Positions 35,761-45,892 of a stretch of 64,000 nucleotides of DNA are shown one piece after another. This DNA is from Hyaloscypha bicolor E. Its lineage: Eukaryota > Ascomycota > Leotiomycetes > Helotiales > Hyaloscyphaceae. The stretch covers positions 1,364,001 to 1,428,000 of the forward strand of contig NW_020194554.1 of assembly GCF_002865645.1 (NCBI RefSeq). Direction: 5' to 3'. The notes below the pieces were generated by a model that did no database searches, had not been told where the DNA came from, and worked only from the letters and a program-made list of their open reading frames with translations. How positions within the stretch are numbered: the first letter of the stretch is position 1; every line of letters starts with the position of its first letter. The position numbers were made by a program, and so were the translations under genes.

Positions 35761-36087
35761 ATGCCAGTGCAACGCTTGAATCAGGTGGGCGACGCTACCC
35801 TCCGCCGAGAGAGCCCGTCCCTTCCTTCAAGTCTGAACCCAATACTGGAAGTAGAAGAAGAAAACGTCGATGACCTGCCGAGGACAACGATGCCGACTCC
35901 GTCAAGTCAACAATGGGGTCCAGAACATGCCCCGAGGAAGCGAAGATATATGTGGTTCTGCTGTCAATGCGGTGACGGACCCAGCGACTCTGAATACGTT
36001 TCAAATTGTACGGAATGCTATCATCGTCGATGTGGTACATGTTCGGTCAAGAATAAGAGGGCAGAAGCTATAATTGCACCAAACTAG
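35761..36087 (+). CDS. Cys-rich zinc-finger-like protein, single motif
   Basis: The single-exon ORF starting MPVQRLNQVG encodes 108 aa. An ATG further upstream at 35719 would add 14 residues. The N-terminal half is Ser/Pro/Glu-rich. The motif lies at about 60-95: YMWFCCQCGDGP ... CTECYHRRCGTC. This is W-x-C-C-x-C-G-x-G-P, then C-x2-C-x-H-x2-C-x2-C, with seven Cys and a His, the fullest copy of the family in this window. A zinc-binding role is inferred. There is no signal peptide or membrane helix. The C-terminus is basic. A strong TATA box lies upstream. Function unknown. Confidence 0.6.
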   Translation: MPVQRLNQVGDATLRRESPSLPSSLNPILEVEEENVDDLPRTTMPTPSSQQWGPEHAPRKRRYMWFCCQCGDGPSDSEYVSNCTECYHRRCGTCSVKNKRAEAIIAPN

Positions 36088-37512
36088 GTGGGCATAATTG
36101 CTCTGCATTATTCTCAGGTCAGTCAAGTACAAGAATGGGAGCAGCAATTTAAAAGAGTCTCGCTAACGTACTGTCTCTTTAAGGCTTGTTTGCTGAAACT
36201 TTCCATGTCTGGAAATCAAATCAGCATTTAATATCGGCCCAAGTCAAAAGTTAAATGATATTTATGTGCAATCACATGACCTTCTTAGCTTGACGTTACC
36301 ATACAGCCTTGGCTCCTGACAGATATTCAACGAACGTTATGAAAGATCTTAATTCATATCCTCAACAGCATCTGACCTCTCTTGCTGCGCAACCTCCAAG
36401 TCGAAATCCACGTGGGCCCGCACTGCTCGCATACCTACCTTAGTGAATCTTCTACAGCCTTGCGTCAGTTTACCTCATACATTGGGCAAACCTTCGACTG
36501 CGCCATGGTTGAGCATATAGCCTCGGTATCCGCCTATGGGGGCTGTGTTTGTTCGTGGCGAAGCGGAGCGTGCCTTCACCGAGTCTGATGAGACTCTAAT
36601 GCGGCTCTTCAAGCTCCAGGCAGACGTTTGTGGCCCTGGCAGTCTTGGAGCCCTCGGTGCCAATTGAGCGAATCAGTTTTCTACGTGATCCTTAAGCCGA
36701 GTTCCGTTCCTGCTCGTCCCAATGGCCGACACTCTTTCCGGGATTTCACGCAGAGCCGCAAAGATCTGGTACATCGGGACATCGCCCGCCTCTCGCTTCA
36801 CCCGGGGTGTTGCGATTGGCCCGGAGAAGTGAGGCTCAACTGGTTCAAAAGTCCTGCAACAGTATTTTAGTCTCCTCGCCCTGCTCTTTCAGAATTCGGT
36901 TTATTTCTCGCGTTCACCGAACGTCCTTTTTTGTCCCTTCCACGAGTCGCGCTGGGCCCTGCGAGTCATCCCCATGATTAGCTCACTCACCGACAAATCT
37001 AGCCATGTGATTGCAATAGCTCTCTGGGCAGCGGCCATTCCGACCAGAGGTCCACCTCGATTGGGCTGTTGAACATCATGGTACAATTCGAGGGCGTTCA
37101 CCGTTTACACAGCCATCCATTCTTCCTCAATTGCGTCCAAAGACTTCTCAGCTCCTTAAATTTGAGACCCTGGCGTCTATCCTCATCATCAGCCCCTTCT
37201 ACTACCGGTCGGAGAGTACCTTGTGCAGTCGCCTGGATGCCAATCATCTCCGTTTGCCTACGAAGTGGGAGAAGGTGTTTCACACAAGCGTGGGCTTTTA
37301 TCCCCCCCCTTGCTTTCAGGCTTTCGCCTCACCTCAGAAAGCTGAATAGGGGCTTAGCTATGATTCCCGGATATATAAATCTTCAGCTGCCGCTGAAGTC
37401 TGTGTTTCAACAGCTCCCTTCATTTCTTCAAAGCTCGATTCATTCTCTGCCTCCCGGCTTCAGCAACCCGTCAAATTTCTCTTAACAATCTTAATTATCA
37501 CGAGGCGCTAGA
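36088..37512. other. spacer with promoter of the Cys-rich gene at 37513
   Basis: No gene is supported. GGGGCT occurs at 37349-37354 and TATATAAA at 37372-37379, about 135 bp before the next ATG. A near-palindrome CTTCAGCTGCCGCTGAAG follows the TATA box. Confidence 0.45.
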
Positions 37513-37809
37513 ATGCCGCAGCACGATTCGCATCACAGTGGCCATAGTCATAGTCGTAAGAAGAAAGAGGAGTACGTGTGGGAGTGGTTTTGGTCTTGCT
37601 GCAACTGTGGTTCTCATGCTGGATTGTCAACCACTATTCTTTTGGCATGCCCAGGGTGCGATCACATTCGTTGCGAATACTGTCCTATGGAAAGTGCGCA
37701 AATCTTGGTAAGTCGTTGATTGGGAGCGAAGGAAACTTCACTTCAAACTCGAGCCTTTACATGACGCTGACCACAGCAACAGAAATCACAACTCGTCACG
37801 CGAAAATGA
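37513..37809 (+). CDS. Cys-rich zinc-finger-like protein, His-rich N-terminus
   Basis: Exons 37513-37707 and 37777-37809 (69 nt intron, donor GTAAGT, acceptor CCACAG) give 75 aa. The unspliced frame would stop 3 codons after the donor. The N-terminus is His-rich (MPQHDSHHSGHSHSRKKKEE). The motif follows at about 27-60: WSCCNCGSHAG ... CPGCDHIRCEYCPME, that is W-x-C-C-x-C-G and C-x2-C-x-H-x-R-C-x2-C. The tail encoded after the intron is QQKSQLVTRK. The His-rich stretch may bind metal. Function is unknown. It shares the HHSGHS head and the motif with the ORF at 38546. Confidence 0.65.
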
Positions 37810-38545
37810 TGCAAGATATCAGACAATATAGGTTCTGGGGCCGGCGTCACAGGAGTTCGCGGAGGGAGGAATTTCGAGGGGGACGATGGTCTTCACTTGT
37901 TATATAGCTTGATGAGCTATGAGCACTTCTTCTTGGCACTCGTTTCTTTCATGCTTTTTGTTCCTTCTCGGTTTCAGCGGTCAAGTCCATCTTATAGACT
38001 AAACTTACATCCTCGCGGGGCGGTACCCACTACTGTTTTGTTTGTGTTTGGCTGGTGTTGGGGGTCGACCTGAGTTTAGCGAAGCGGCATTGCTGGCATT
38101 GCATTGATGATTTTGGAGCCTTTTTCTTAGAGTATACGCCTCGTTTAAATGAATTTTTATTTGCTACTGCCGTATAATTATGACAAAAATCCTTGTCTCC
38201 AACCAGCCAATCATTTCCTCAGCCCACGAAGAGAAGAGAGGTTCTCGCAAGCGAAGGCTCCCCTATCTTCCCCGTCTGTTTAAATTATTGCCTCACTCTC
38301 ATTCTCATTACCCTCAGCCACGATGGCAGAATGGAGGTGCTTGCAAGCTGGGGCTCCCTATTTTGCCCTGTCTCCTAGGCTCTTACGCACAGTCATCGTT
38401 GAGAGAGCTCTGTCAGTATAAATGTGCCTGCCCCCATCCCAATTAATCAGTCTCTTATTATACAACTATCTCGCCTGTTTTGGCTTCACACAAAGTTGGC
38501 CCCGCAACTCTTTTCATTCAGATCAAGCTGCCCTAAGCTTCCATC
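37810..38545. other. spacer with promoter of the Cys-rich gene at 38546
   Basis: Contains the 3' region of the preceding gene. GGGGCT lies at 38350-38355 and TATAAAT at 38417-38423, about 130 bp before the next ATG, the same arrangement as at 37513. Confidence 0.45.
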
Positions 38546-38791
38546 ATGGCACCTCGTGAGGACAAACACCACCATAGCGGTCACAGCAAACATCACGGTA
38601 GCAGCCACAGGAAAGATAGCAACAGCACTAGCAAACATGGAAGCAAGCCGCAAGAAAAACCCCAGGAATTATGGTTCTGCCATATGTGTGGTGACGGCCC
38701 GATGTCCACCAAAATAATTCCCGCCTGCCCACAGGTCAATTGTGCCCACTGGCGCTGCACAGACTGCCCAGTGGAGTACTATAAGAGATGA
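38546..38791 (+). CDS. Cys-rich zinc-finger-like protein, His-rich N-terminus
   Basis: The single-exon ORF of 81 aa starts MAPREDKHHHSGHSKHHGSS, an even more His-rich head than the copy at 37513. The Cys motif runs from about 43: LWFCHMCGDGP ... CPQVNCAHWRCTDCPVEYY. It differs from the other copies in having His for the second Cys (C-H-x-C) and one extra residue in the C-x3-C pair. The conserved CGDGP and RC-x2-C-P-V-E segments tie it to the ORF at 35761. No signal peptide. Function unknown. With genes at 35761 and 37513 it forms a same-strand cluster in 3 kb. Confidence 0.65.
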   Translation: MAPREDKHHHSGHSKHHGSSHRKDSNSTSKHGSKPQEKPQELWFCHMCGDGPMSTKIIPACPQVNCAHWRCTDCPVEYYKR

Positions 38792-41700
38792 TACGCTTAG
38801 GTATATTCTTCTTGGATTTGAAATTTTGGAAGTCCTTTGTTCTGATCAGAATCTTTTAGATCAAAGTTACGAGTTCGATTTCTATCTCAACTCCAAGAAG
38901 GCTTACAACAAACGGGATATATGACAAGGGGTCCGGCGCGTTTGAAGTGGTAACTTGAGCTTTGGGGGGTGTTGGCGGTATTAATTTCATGTATCTTTTC
39001 TTTCTGGTTTGGATTTGCTTCTTGTGCATTGTTCTTTAACCAGGTTTCATTGTTCGCACGGCATGTGGTAATTTAGACCAACGCACCAGCAGTCCGCAAG
39101 GAGAGATACCCAATTCTGTGTTCTGTGCTGCATTTAGCTTGATGTTGGCTGGTGCTTTAAGATTACTGGGCATCTTTCAGAATATGCATTTACGAATTAG
39201 ATAGTATTAGATAGCATTTTCTTAAACTATACATCCTCGGTCAACTAGAACCAAATTGATGCTTGTCTCGGTGACAAACAACAAACACTATTGTTTTATG
39301 CGTAAATTTCCAATCACGAATGCTCGGTGACCTATCTGACGATGGTGTTGTGTTCCAAGAGGTTGCAAAGCGCCTTTTACTTGAAAGACGTTGAAGACTG
39401 ACCAATAGGGTCCAAGGTAGAAATGTCTCAGATCCAATAATTTGCCTCACGCTCAAACCAAGCCACGGGCGATTTCAGATCCCAAAAACGCCCAGAACGG
39501 CAGACTCAGACTTAATCCCACTGGTTTCAGAAGGGAAATTGCCATGAACTTGGCCAGAAGTCCCCTGTGTATGGCGTACACCGCCCAGGCACCTTGGTTC
39601 TAAGCTTCTGGAACACGGACATTCGAACAACCCCGCCTTGCACAGATCTGAAGATTTGGCGTCTCTGCAAGCCTTGCCAGGGCTTCGGTTCTATAATACC
39701 ACCTCAACCGTCATGCCCTTCGGACTGCCCGTGGCAGTACACACAGCTCACCGACGTTGTGGGTCCTCAAACGCAGCGCGGCAAGGTGTATTGAAGCCGG
39801 TGACTGTCTAACACGGGGGCGCCGTACCACGAGGGCAACGACGTCGAGTCGCTCACCTTCTCTTGGATCCACTTGCTCCAGAAAGCCTGTGGAAAGATCC
39901 CGCGCTCTCCCATCCCGCGCTAGAAGACGCCGAAAGAGTCCGGAAAGGGGCGGAGAGGAAACAAGCTTGAATCCCTTCCTTGATGGCGCCCTCGGTCTCA
40001 ACACAGCTGAAAATTTCTCTTTGGAAGGGTTCCGTTCCTGAATCTGGCGTAGTGTTGTTGCCCCGTGTTTGCCTCACTATTACCAGCGAGGGCGGTTGCC
40101 AAACGAACAGGCAGCGATACCGAGAACTTTCGGCACTGCTTGCTGGGCAAACTGGTCTGTCTTAGCAAAAGAGCGGTGAGTGAAGGAAGACGTTGATTTA
40201 ACACCGAGTAAAGGAGAAACGAAATGATAGAGTTGTTGATGTGACGTTGCGTGCAGCCTAACATACTTTTAGACTACAAATCATGTGACTAATCAGCCTC
40301 ATTTGTGACCGACTAGAGTTCATCCGATATCAATGACGGTGACACGCCTACGCACGTCTTCAACAACCCAGCTTCGCTCGCGCCCTCCCCAAAAATACCC
40401 TCCACTTATTGATTCGTTCCTTTACGTCAGATGTATCCAGCTGCGCCCTCGACTCGTTCCAGGCGACCATATCCGGTACTCCGAAATTCGCAGCTCCTCG
40501 ATGTACGAGTACCAGCTTCCTCAGGGCGGAGGCCGAGGATAGCCTTGCTGGACGGGTTTACCACCACATCTGCAACTCTTGTAACATGATGAGGATGATG
40601 GCCACGTGCCTCCGGATAGTCGTGATTCGACTCTCAAAGGGTTCCAAGGCCGCACGCCGCCTTGAACCGATCAAACCTGCAGCTCGGGCACACACCCGCC
40701 GGGTTGGTCACGCTCGTCCATTCGCAACAAAAAGTTATTAGCTGCTCATAAATCACATCTCATCTGCGTACAAACGGCAGACCTTATCGTGCTAGGCCGG
40801 ACTCTTTATACTCTGGATCCTAATGGTACTCGTCAGCGTACAGGGCCAGGTGTCGACGTCGATACTTGTCATGCGGCATCCTTTAACTCGTTGACAGATC
40901 CAATTCGCCACTTCGTCCGATAACCCGAAACATGAACCAGTCAGATCAAATCTTGAAGCGAAGGGTGGGCGTCCTTTACCTATCAATATATCCGGAAAGG
41001 GACGGCCAGCACCGCAGGAGGCTTGAAACATAACGCATGCATCGGTACCTCACGATTTCGACTTATCAATAGGGCGTCAACGGAACCACACTTCGTTCTC
41101 CCAACATCTCCCTCGAGAGATAAGACCGATGCTTCCCGAGGGCTTCACCGAGGTGTAATTTCTTGCAGACTCTATTCTCTACCAGCCGAGAGTGCCGACG
41201 AGAGTTCTGCTGGTCCCTAGTTCCAAAGGATGAGACACGCTCCAGATTGTCATTAAAACTGGGCCTGTTTTGGCAAGGGGATATGTGCTCTACTTGAGTT
41301 CCCACCCCCAGGTGAAGCCGACGGAGTTGAACTGGGACACACCTCACATCCCTTGGGAGAAACCAATGATCTCGAAGAGAAAGAACACCGTTGACGCAAC
41401 ATTTCCATGAAGTAGCACAGACGTCGTCGATTGGTCATCCTGATGTCAGGCCCTTCTCAACAGCACATAGCGGCAGATTGACCCCTATTGGTGGGTACTC
41501 TTATGTAAGGACTTGTTTCTTTTTTCTCTCTCGTTTGATACCAGCCTCTCTCCAATACTATGAGACATGCAGAGTTCGAAAGGCTCAGGACCTGCCGTTC
41601 TTGAATGCAGTCCTCGACGAGCGTCTCAGGGTGCTCCCTATAATCAGCGCAGGTCATAGCCCCAGATATTCTTCCATCTGCTACCTCTACAAACAGCTCT

Positions 41701-42023
41701 CACGGGTATCAGCAGAGTCACCACCGAAACGACTGTCCTTAATAACTACACCATACCTCCTGATGTGATTGGTCATCACAGGGGTATTCTGCTTCCTGAC
41801 TGACCTTCTGTTAGGTCGAACTTTTAGCTTTCCTCAGCAAAGATGCAAGACCCTGCTGTTCGGTCAGACGCCGTCGACTTTATCCCCAAACAATTGCTTG
41901 GGGAGTATAAAGGTGCTGAAATCGACCGCACTTGTTCACTTCCTTTAGTATTGGCTCCAGAGGTTGCATTGGCAAACAGTAGTTCTTCTGTCACAGTCGG
42001 GGAGGTTATATTTGCTAAGAAGG
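38792..42023. other. gene-poor spacer (3.2 kb)
   Basis: No gene is supported. A plus-strand frame at 39567-39794 contains a stretch IWRLCKPCQGFG ... CPSDCPW, which vaguely recalls the Cys-rich motif (W-x2-C-x2-C ... C-x3-C) but lacks the rest. I treat it as a possible relic. Other ORFs of 60-138 codons have no recognisable features. Confidence 0.35.
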
Positions 42024-42182
42024 ATAAGGTTTGCGATGAAGGAGATGCGTCTTATCCTTGCCACGCTCGTTCGAAGATACGAAGCGACGCTTGTCCCGGG
42101 GCAGCCGCATAGGAGGTTTTGGAGGATTGTTCCTGTTTTTAAACAAGGGTTTTATGATGTTAGAATTAGGCCACGGGTTTGA
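42024..42182 (+). pseudogene. cytochrome P450 C-terminal relic
   Basis: The frame gives RFAMKEMRLILATLVRRYEA and then TLVPGQ ... VRIRPRV before a stop. This is the typical segment following the heme-binding cysteine loop in fungal P450s (F-A-x2-E-x-R-x2-L-A-x-L, then the C-terminal beta strands). The heme loop itself (F-x2-G-x-R-x-C-x-G) and everything N-terminal to it are missing in the preceding 200 bp, in all frames I checked. The piece is therefore a truncated relic. Confidence 0.6.
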
Positions 42183-42824
42183 TTTGTGCTGATTTGCAAA
42201 TCGTCTAAGGTCTCTCCCTTGCGTTCATCGAAAGGATGCCCTCAGCAAATCTAGTCGACTTTTCGCCATCTCTGTATCGTCTTCAAGGGTTGTGACTGCA
42301 ATACCCGGGGTTTTCGGTTCACATGAATCGAAATAACTGTGTGCCCTCGAGACTAAATCTTAGAACATTCTAAGAGTATGGGGCCGGTCCTTGGTTTATC
42401 CACAAATGATCCATTCAACGAGTTGACCATGGCAATCTAGCTGTCTTGACCACCGAAAGACCAACTTCTAGGGAGCCACCGATTACCAAGTGCGATCATA
42501 GTCTCCGCTCTGCACGGGGCTGCACATCAACAGATCGACAGCGGGAGGTCGTCCGCTGCCCCGCCATTGGTTATCAAGATACCCCAGTCATGCGCCAAAA
42601 CCGCACTACCTTCTCCAGCTTCTAGAGTATTTCCGTCAACTCCACACCACCCGCCTTATTCAGAAGTCGGTGGCCTTTATAAGATGCACTATTTCCCTCT
42701 TTCATCTAGGATCTTCAACCCTCCCTCGTCCCCCTCGTTTCCTTTCTGCGCAAGGCCAAATCTTTCCCACCGATAAGGAATTCTACCCCGCAACAATTCA
42801 GCCTTATCGCAGCTTCCCGCCACG
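42183..42824. other. spacer upstream of the 222 aa gene
   Basis: No gene supported. The last 150 bp are pyrimidine-rich leader of the gene at 42825. Confidence 0.4.
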
Positions 42825-43493
42825 ATGGACCCTCCACCTCCATATTTCCCACGAGTTCCACTCACACCTCAAGACTGCGAAACAGCCTCCATCCACTCCG
42901 CAGCACCGTCCTACATCAGCGAAGCCCCAACCTACACCTCTCTCCTGCCTCCCTCTCCCTCGTCGTCTCCCCGGACCGGCCTCCCTTCACCATACGGAAC
43001 GCCGGAGTCCCTTCGCAACCCTCGCACGCAAGCAAACTCCATTCCCTCCCTCGACGTCTATCGCGTCTCCAGCTTCCCACGCACGCACCCCTCAAACCCG
43101 ACGGCCCGCCACTACCACAGCGTGGCCTCTCGTAGGGCCTCCTTACTTACCATGCAAGAACAGTCTACCCTGCTCGCCGCCGCCTTACATGGAGAAGACG
43201 GCATCGAGCGCATGAAACGGCGAATGGAAGGAGAGGAGCGCGAGCGGGGGATCCGGGCGAATGAAGATCCGGAACTCGTTGGGGAGGAGGCGGCGAAGAG
43301 GAATCGGGAGGAGCGGGAGAAGAGGGAGGGTCGATGGGGTGTCCTCGAGAAGGAGGATAGGAGGTGGGATTGGCTGTTGGCACAGATGAGTGATTGGGAG
43401 GAGAGGGATAAGAGTTGGAAGAAGTTCCGGCGGGAGCTGGAGGGGGGGAAGAGGGCGAAGTTGGCGAAGAGGTTGGGGATGGGGAGGCCTTGA
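42825..43493 (+). CDS. conserved fungal protein of unknown function
   Basis: The intronless ORF of 222 aa fits a Pezizomycotina-wide unknown family. N-terminal half: Pro/Ser-rich, with QDCETASIHSAAPSYISEAP (about 16-35), then NPTARHYHSVASRRASL (about 91-107). C-terminal half: highly charged helix with EDPELVGEEAAKRNREE, RRWDWLLAQMSDWEERDKSW and a basic end (KRAKLAKRLGMGRP). The order of these blocks is diagnostic for the family. No signal peptide or membrane span. There are no annotated partners in the neighbourhood. Base composition shifts from C-rich to G-rich along the gene, reflecting Pro/Ser then Glu/Arg usage. Confidence 0.8.
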   Translation: MDPPPPYFPRVPLTPQDCETASIHSAAPSYISEAPTYTSLLPPSPSSSPRTGLPSPYGTPESLRNPRTQANSIPSLDVYRVSSFPRTHPSNPTARHYHSVASRRASLLTMQEQSTLLAAALHGEDGIERMKRRMEGEERERGIRANEDPELVGEEAAKRNREEREKREGRWGVLEKEDRRWDWLLAQMSDWEERDKSWKKFRRELEGGKRAKLAKRLGMGRP

Positions 43494-44420
43494 ATTTTGG
43501 GGGTGGGTTGAGGGAGACTTGATTTGCGAGAAGTGGATTTGGGCTGCTGGATGGCTTTGGGGCGATTTAATGGCTTGAGTTATGCTTATATTTTGTAATG
43601 TTCAACCTTTCAATGAAATTTGATTCCGAAATTCGATGTGTTGCGGTTCGTTCTTCCAAATGGATGTACGCTATACGCTGTGCGCTATGATTTTTACACA
43701 ACGATTATTCTTTTGCCATGGCCCTTCCGCGTTTCTCGCCATTCCATGTTTGGAAGTTCCAAGTCTGCCCGATGTTTAAAAGACAAATCAGGTGGCCGTT
43801 CCGGAATTCACAAAACTACCCTCTGCTGCTACATCCACATAACATGCTCCGCAATCCTGATAGCCGACTCCCCAGGAGCCAGATCTGAAACATCCAACTC
43901 CAGCAACTCCGGACATTCAAATCTTAAAATTTCTCCTCGAGATCTGGTTTCATGGAGTAGGCCAACTGATATTAGACCGATCGCGGAACCGCACCAAAAT
44001 TCGCCACTTTGCCCACTTTGCGGTGAAATATCACAACGCCCACAATGCGTGAACCGATCTAACGAATTGGGATCGAAATAAATAGTACAATATCTAGCTT
44101 TATACGATTCCAGGTAAGCTGAAAATAAGAGTTTCCTTTTCAGTCTACTCGTGTATTGCAACGACTGGAATTCAACTCAAAATTAAGCGAATTTTGGTGT
44201 AAAAGTGGCTATGGGCAAAAACGTTGCAGTTTACGGCCGCCCAACTTTACGACCACGCGCTCCTAGAATTATCATAATTAGTAGAATTAAGGGCAACGAT
44301 CCAATTAAGAGATGTGCTTGGACGTTCTTACTGTAAATGGGTCGGAATGTGGTTAGTTGTGAAAGTGTTATACCTGAATTTTAGTGTAAAAAGGGGTTTC
44401 GCCTAATATCAGTTGGTTAG
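43494..44420. other. spacer with weak minus-strand frame
   Basis: A minus-strand ORF at 43829-44161 encodes 110 codons with a fairly protein-like end (ECPELLELDVSDLAPGESAI). It has no family I recognise, and a plus-strand ORF overlaps it. I do not call it a gene. Confidence 0.35.
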
Positions 44421-44584
44421 TACGGAAGGGGGTTGTAAGAAATCACCGCCACCCCCTGGTTCTGTCATCGCTAGAAAAGGGAATTTATGAGGCAAACCTG
44501 TAAAAATTCAATGCCTGATTGGCCAAAAAGTTCACCGCCTAACAGAGGGGGGGTGGCGGTGATTTCTTACAACCCCCTTCCGTA
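44421..44584. mobile_element. MITE with 36 bp terminal inverted repeats and TA target
   Basis: A 164 bp unit starts and ends with the same 36 bp in inverted orientation: 44421-44456 and 44549-44584, identical, beginning TACGGAAGGGGG. The flanking dinucleotide TA at both ends suggests a Tc1/mariner-type target duplication, leaving 160 bp. The interior (about 92 bp) has no coding capacity. It sits at the 3' end of a decayed P-loop kinase gene, interrupting its tail. Confidence 0.8.
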
Positions 44585-45221
44585 CAGTATCAAGAAGCAT
44601 GCCTTTCCCACCAGCAACCAGCTCCAATCTCTCGTGAGATCTCATCCTCTGAGCGCTGATGTCAGCATCGCAGGCCAAAGTACAGGGATAAAAGTGCATC
44701 CTCGATCTTTTGCTGCTTGGACATGACGTTCGGCTACTGCGCGTCCGATATCGTTGTCTGTTTGACAATCGGTGAAGATATTTCTGGATCTTGTTAGCTG
44801 GTTTGAGACGAAGGGGATTGCACATCTAATCCTACAAGTAATTGATAGTCTCGGGTTTTGTTTCCAGTGTTGAGGAAATGACTTCGACGAGGCGATGACG
44901 GAGTGGGTAGTAGTCAGGGCTCGATCTTGGCGAGATGATTCCTGCGAGGTCGATATGTTTGTCGTTGTGGACCTGGTATTTATTTTATTTAGTAGGTGTA
45001 CGTGTATTCTCGAATTGGCCTTCACACTAGTTAGATGTTCCACAACTAGTTGAACGTCAAAAGGTCGGGTACATTAAAATTTACCCAGAAAGGACGGACC
45101 GGATCGATCTTTAGGGACAGATTGTTGAACTTACAACTAGACCTTTTCCATCTAAGTGCTTCTCGAGCGCTTTCAGGGCAGTATGTTTGCCAACACCTGG
45201 CCATCCGTGATGTAAATTATT
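44585..45221 (-). pseudogene. P-loop (AAA_33-like) kinase gene, frameshifted
   Basis: Three exons, 45221-45135, 44972-44836 and 44783-about 44585, are joined by GT-AG introns of 162 and 52 nt. They read HHGWPGVGKHTALKALEKHL (a Walker A motif G-x4-GK), VHNDKHIDLAGIISPRSSPD, then LNIFTDCQTDNDIGRAVAER and HVQAAKDRGCTFIPVL. There one base is missing (about 44677-44680) and the frame changes before LACDADISAQRMRSHERLEL and GKGMLLDTV. The order matches small fungal P-loop kinase-like proteins of the AAA_33 group. The normal start is not seen: the codons before HHGWPG are a slippage-prone CCTGCTG repeat. The MITE at 44421-44584 lies directly after GKGMLLDTV. Removing it restores the short ending TN and a stop. 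Confidence 0.65.
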
Positions 45222-45892
45222 GGAGCAGGCAGCAGGCAGGAGGCAGGAATTGTATCTGAGATTCGGTATTTGATTGTACGGACGAGGGCCATTCATTTGA
45301 AATCGGAGAATGTACCTGAGAGTGTTTGAATAAAGGCACGGCTTCTCTGAGATGTGAGAAAGGGGTGGTGCTTAGATAGAAGTATAGGTAAGGTGAGCGA
45401 AGTACTTGTCGGTCCAGATATGAATAGCCAAAATGCGGTACCAAATATGACCCAGGGGTCGCTTAGAATAGCCGAGCTACAGCTTCCGGGGATTCACAGG
45501 CCTGGCACTAAGTAGATGAGGTGAAAAGATACAGTGAATACCTTATGAAGAAGATAAAGTGGCGATGGAGAAACGAAAAGGAACATGGATGCAAATGGAA
45601 ACGGCGGAATCATACTGGTGAAGTCACGTGGTTGCAATTCCGTGGTTTTCAGGTAGGTACCGGTATCGACTCCAACGAGAAAGAGTGACTTTCGTGTATT
45701 AATATAGGTGGCTGAGCGTTTATCACATCAATTCTCCCCATCTAGGTAAGTCATGCCTTGTCCTCATTCTGAGCAGGCTGACCTCTTCACTCTCTCTGTT
45801 TTGCTTCACCACCAAAACCAAGGCTGACACGAGAGGTGTTCTATTTCATACCGCTCTCCGATCGAAACTCTATCACATTGATTATTATCTCC
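45222..45892. other. intergenic region between kinase relic and HET-ankyrin gene
   Basis: No gene supported. An E-box-like AAGTCACGTG is at 45621-45630. Confidence 0.4.

Noticed and set aside
43829..44161. Minus-strand 110-codon ORF with a protein-like end
   Set aside because: No family, overlapped by a plus-strand ORF of similar quality; left as weak.
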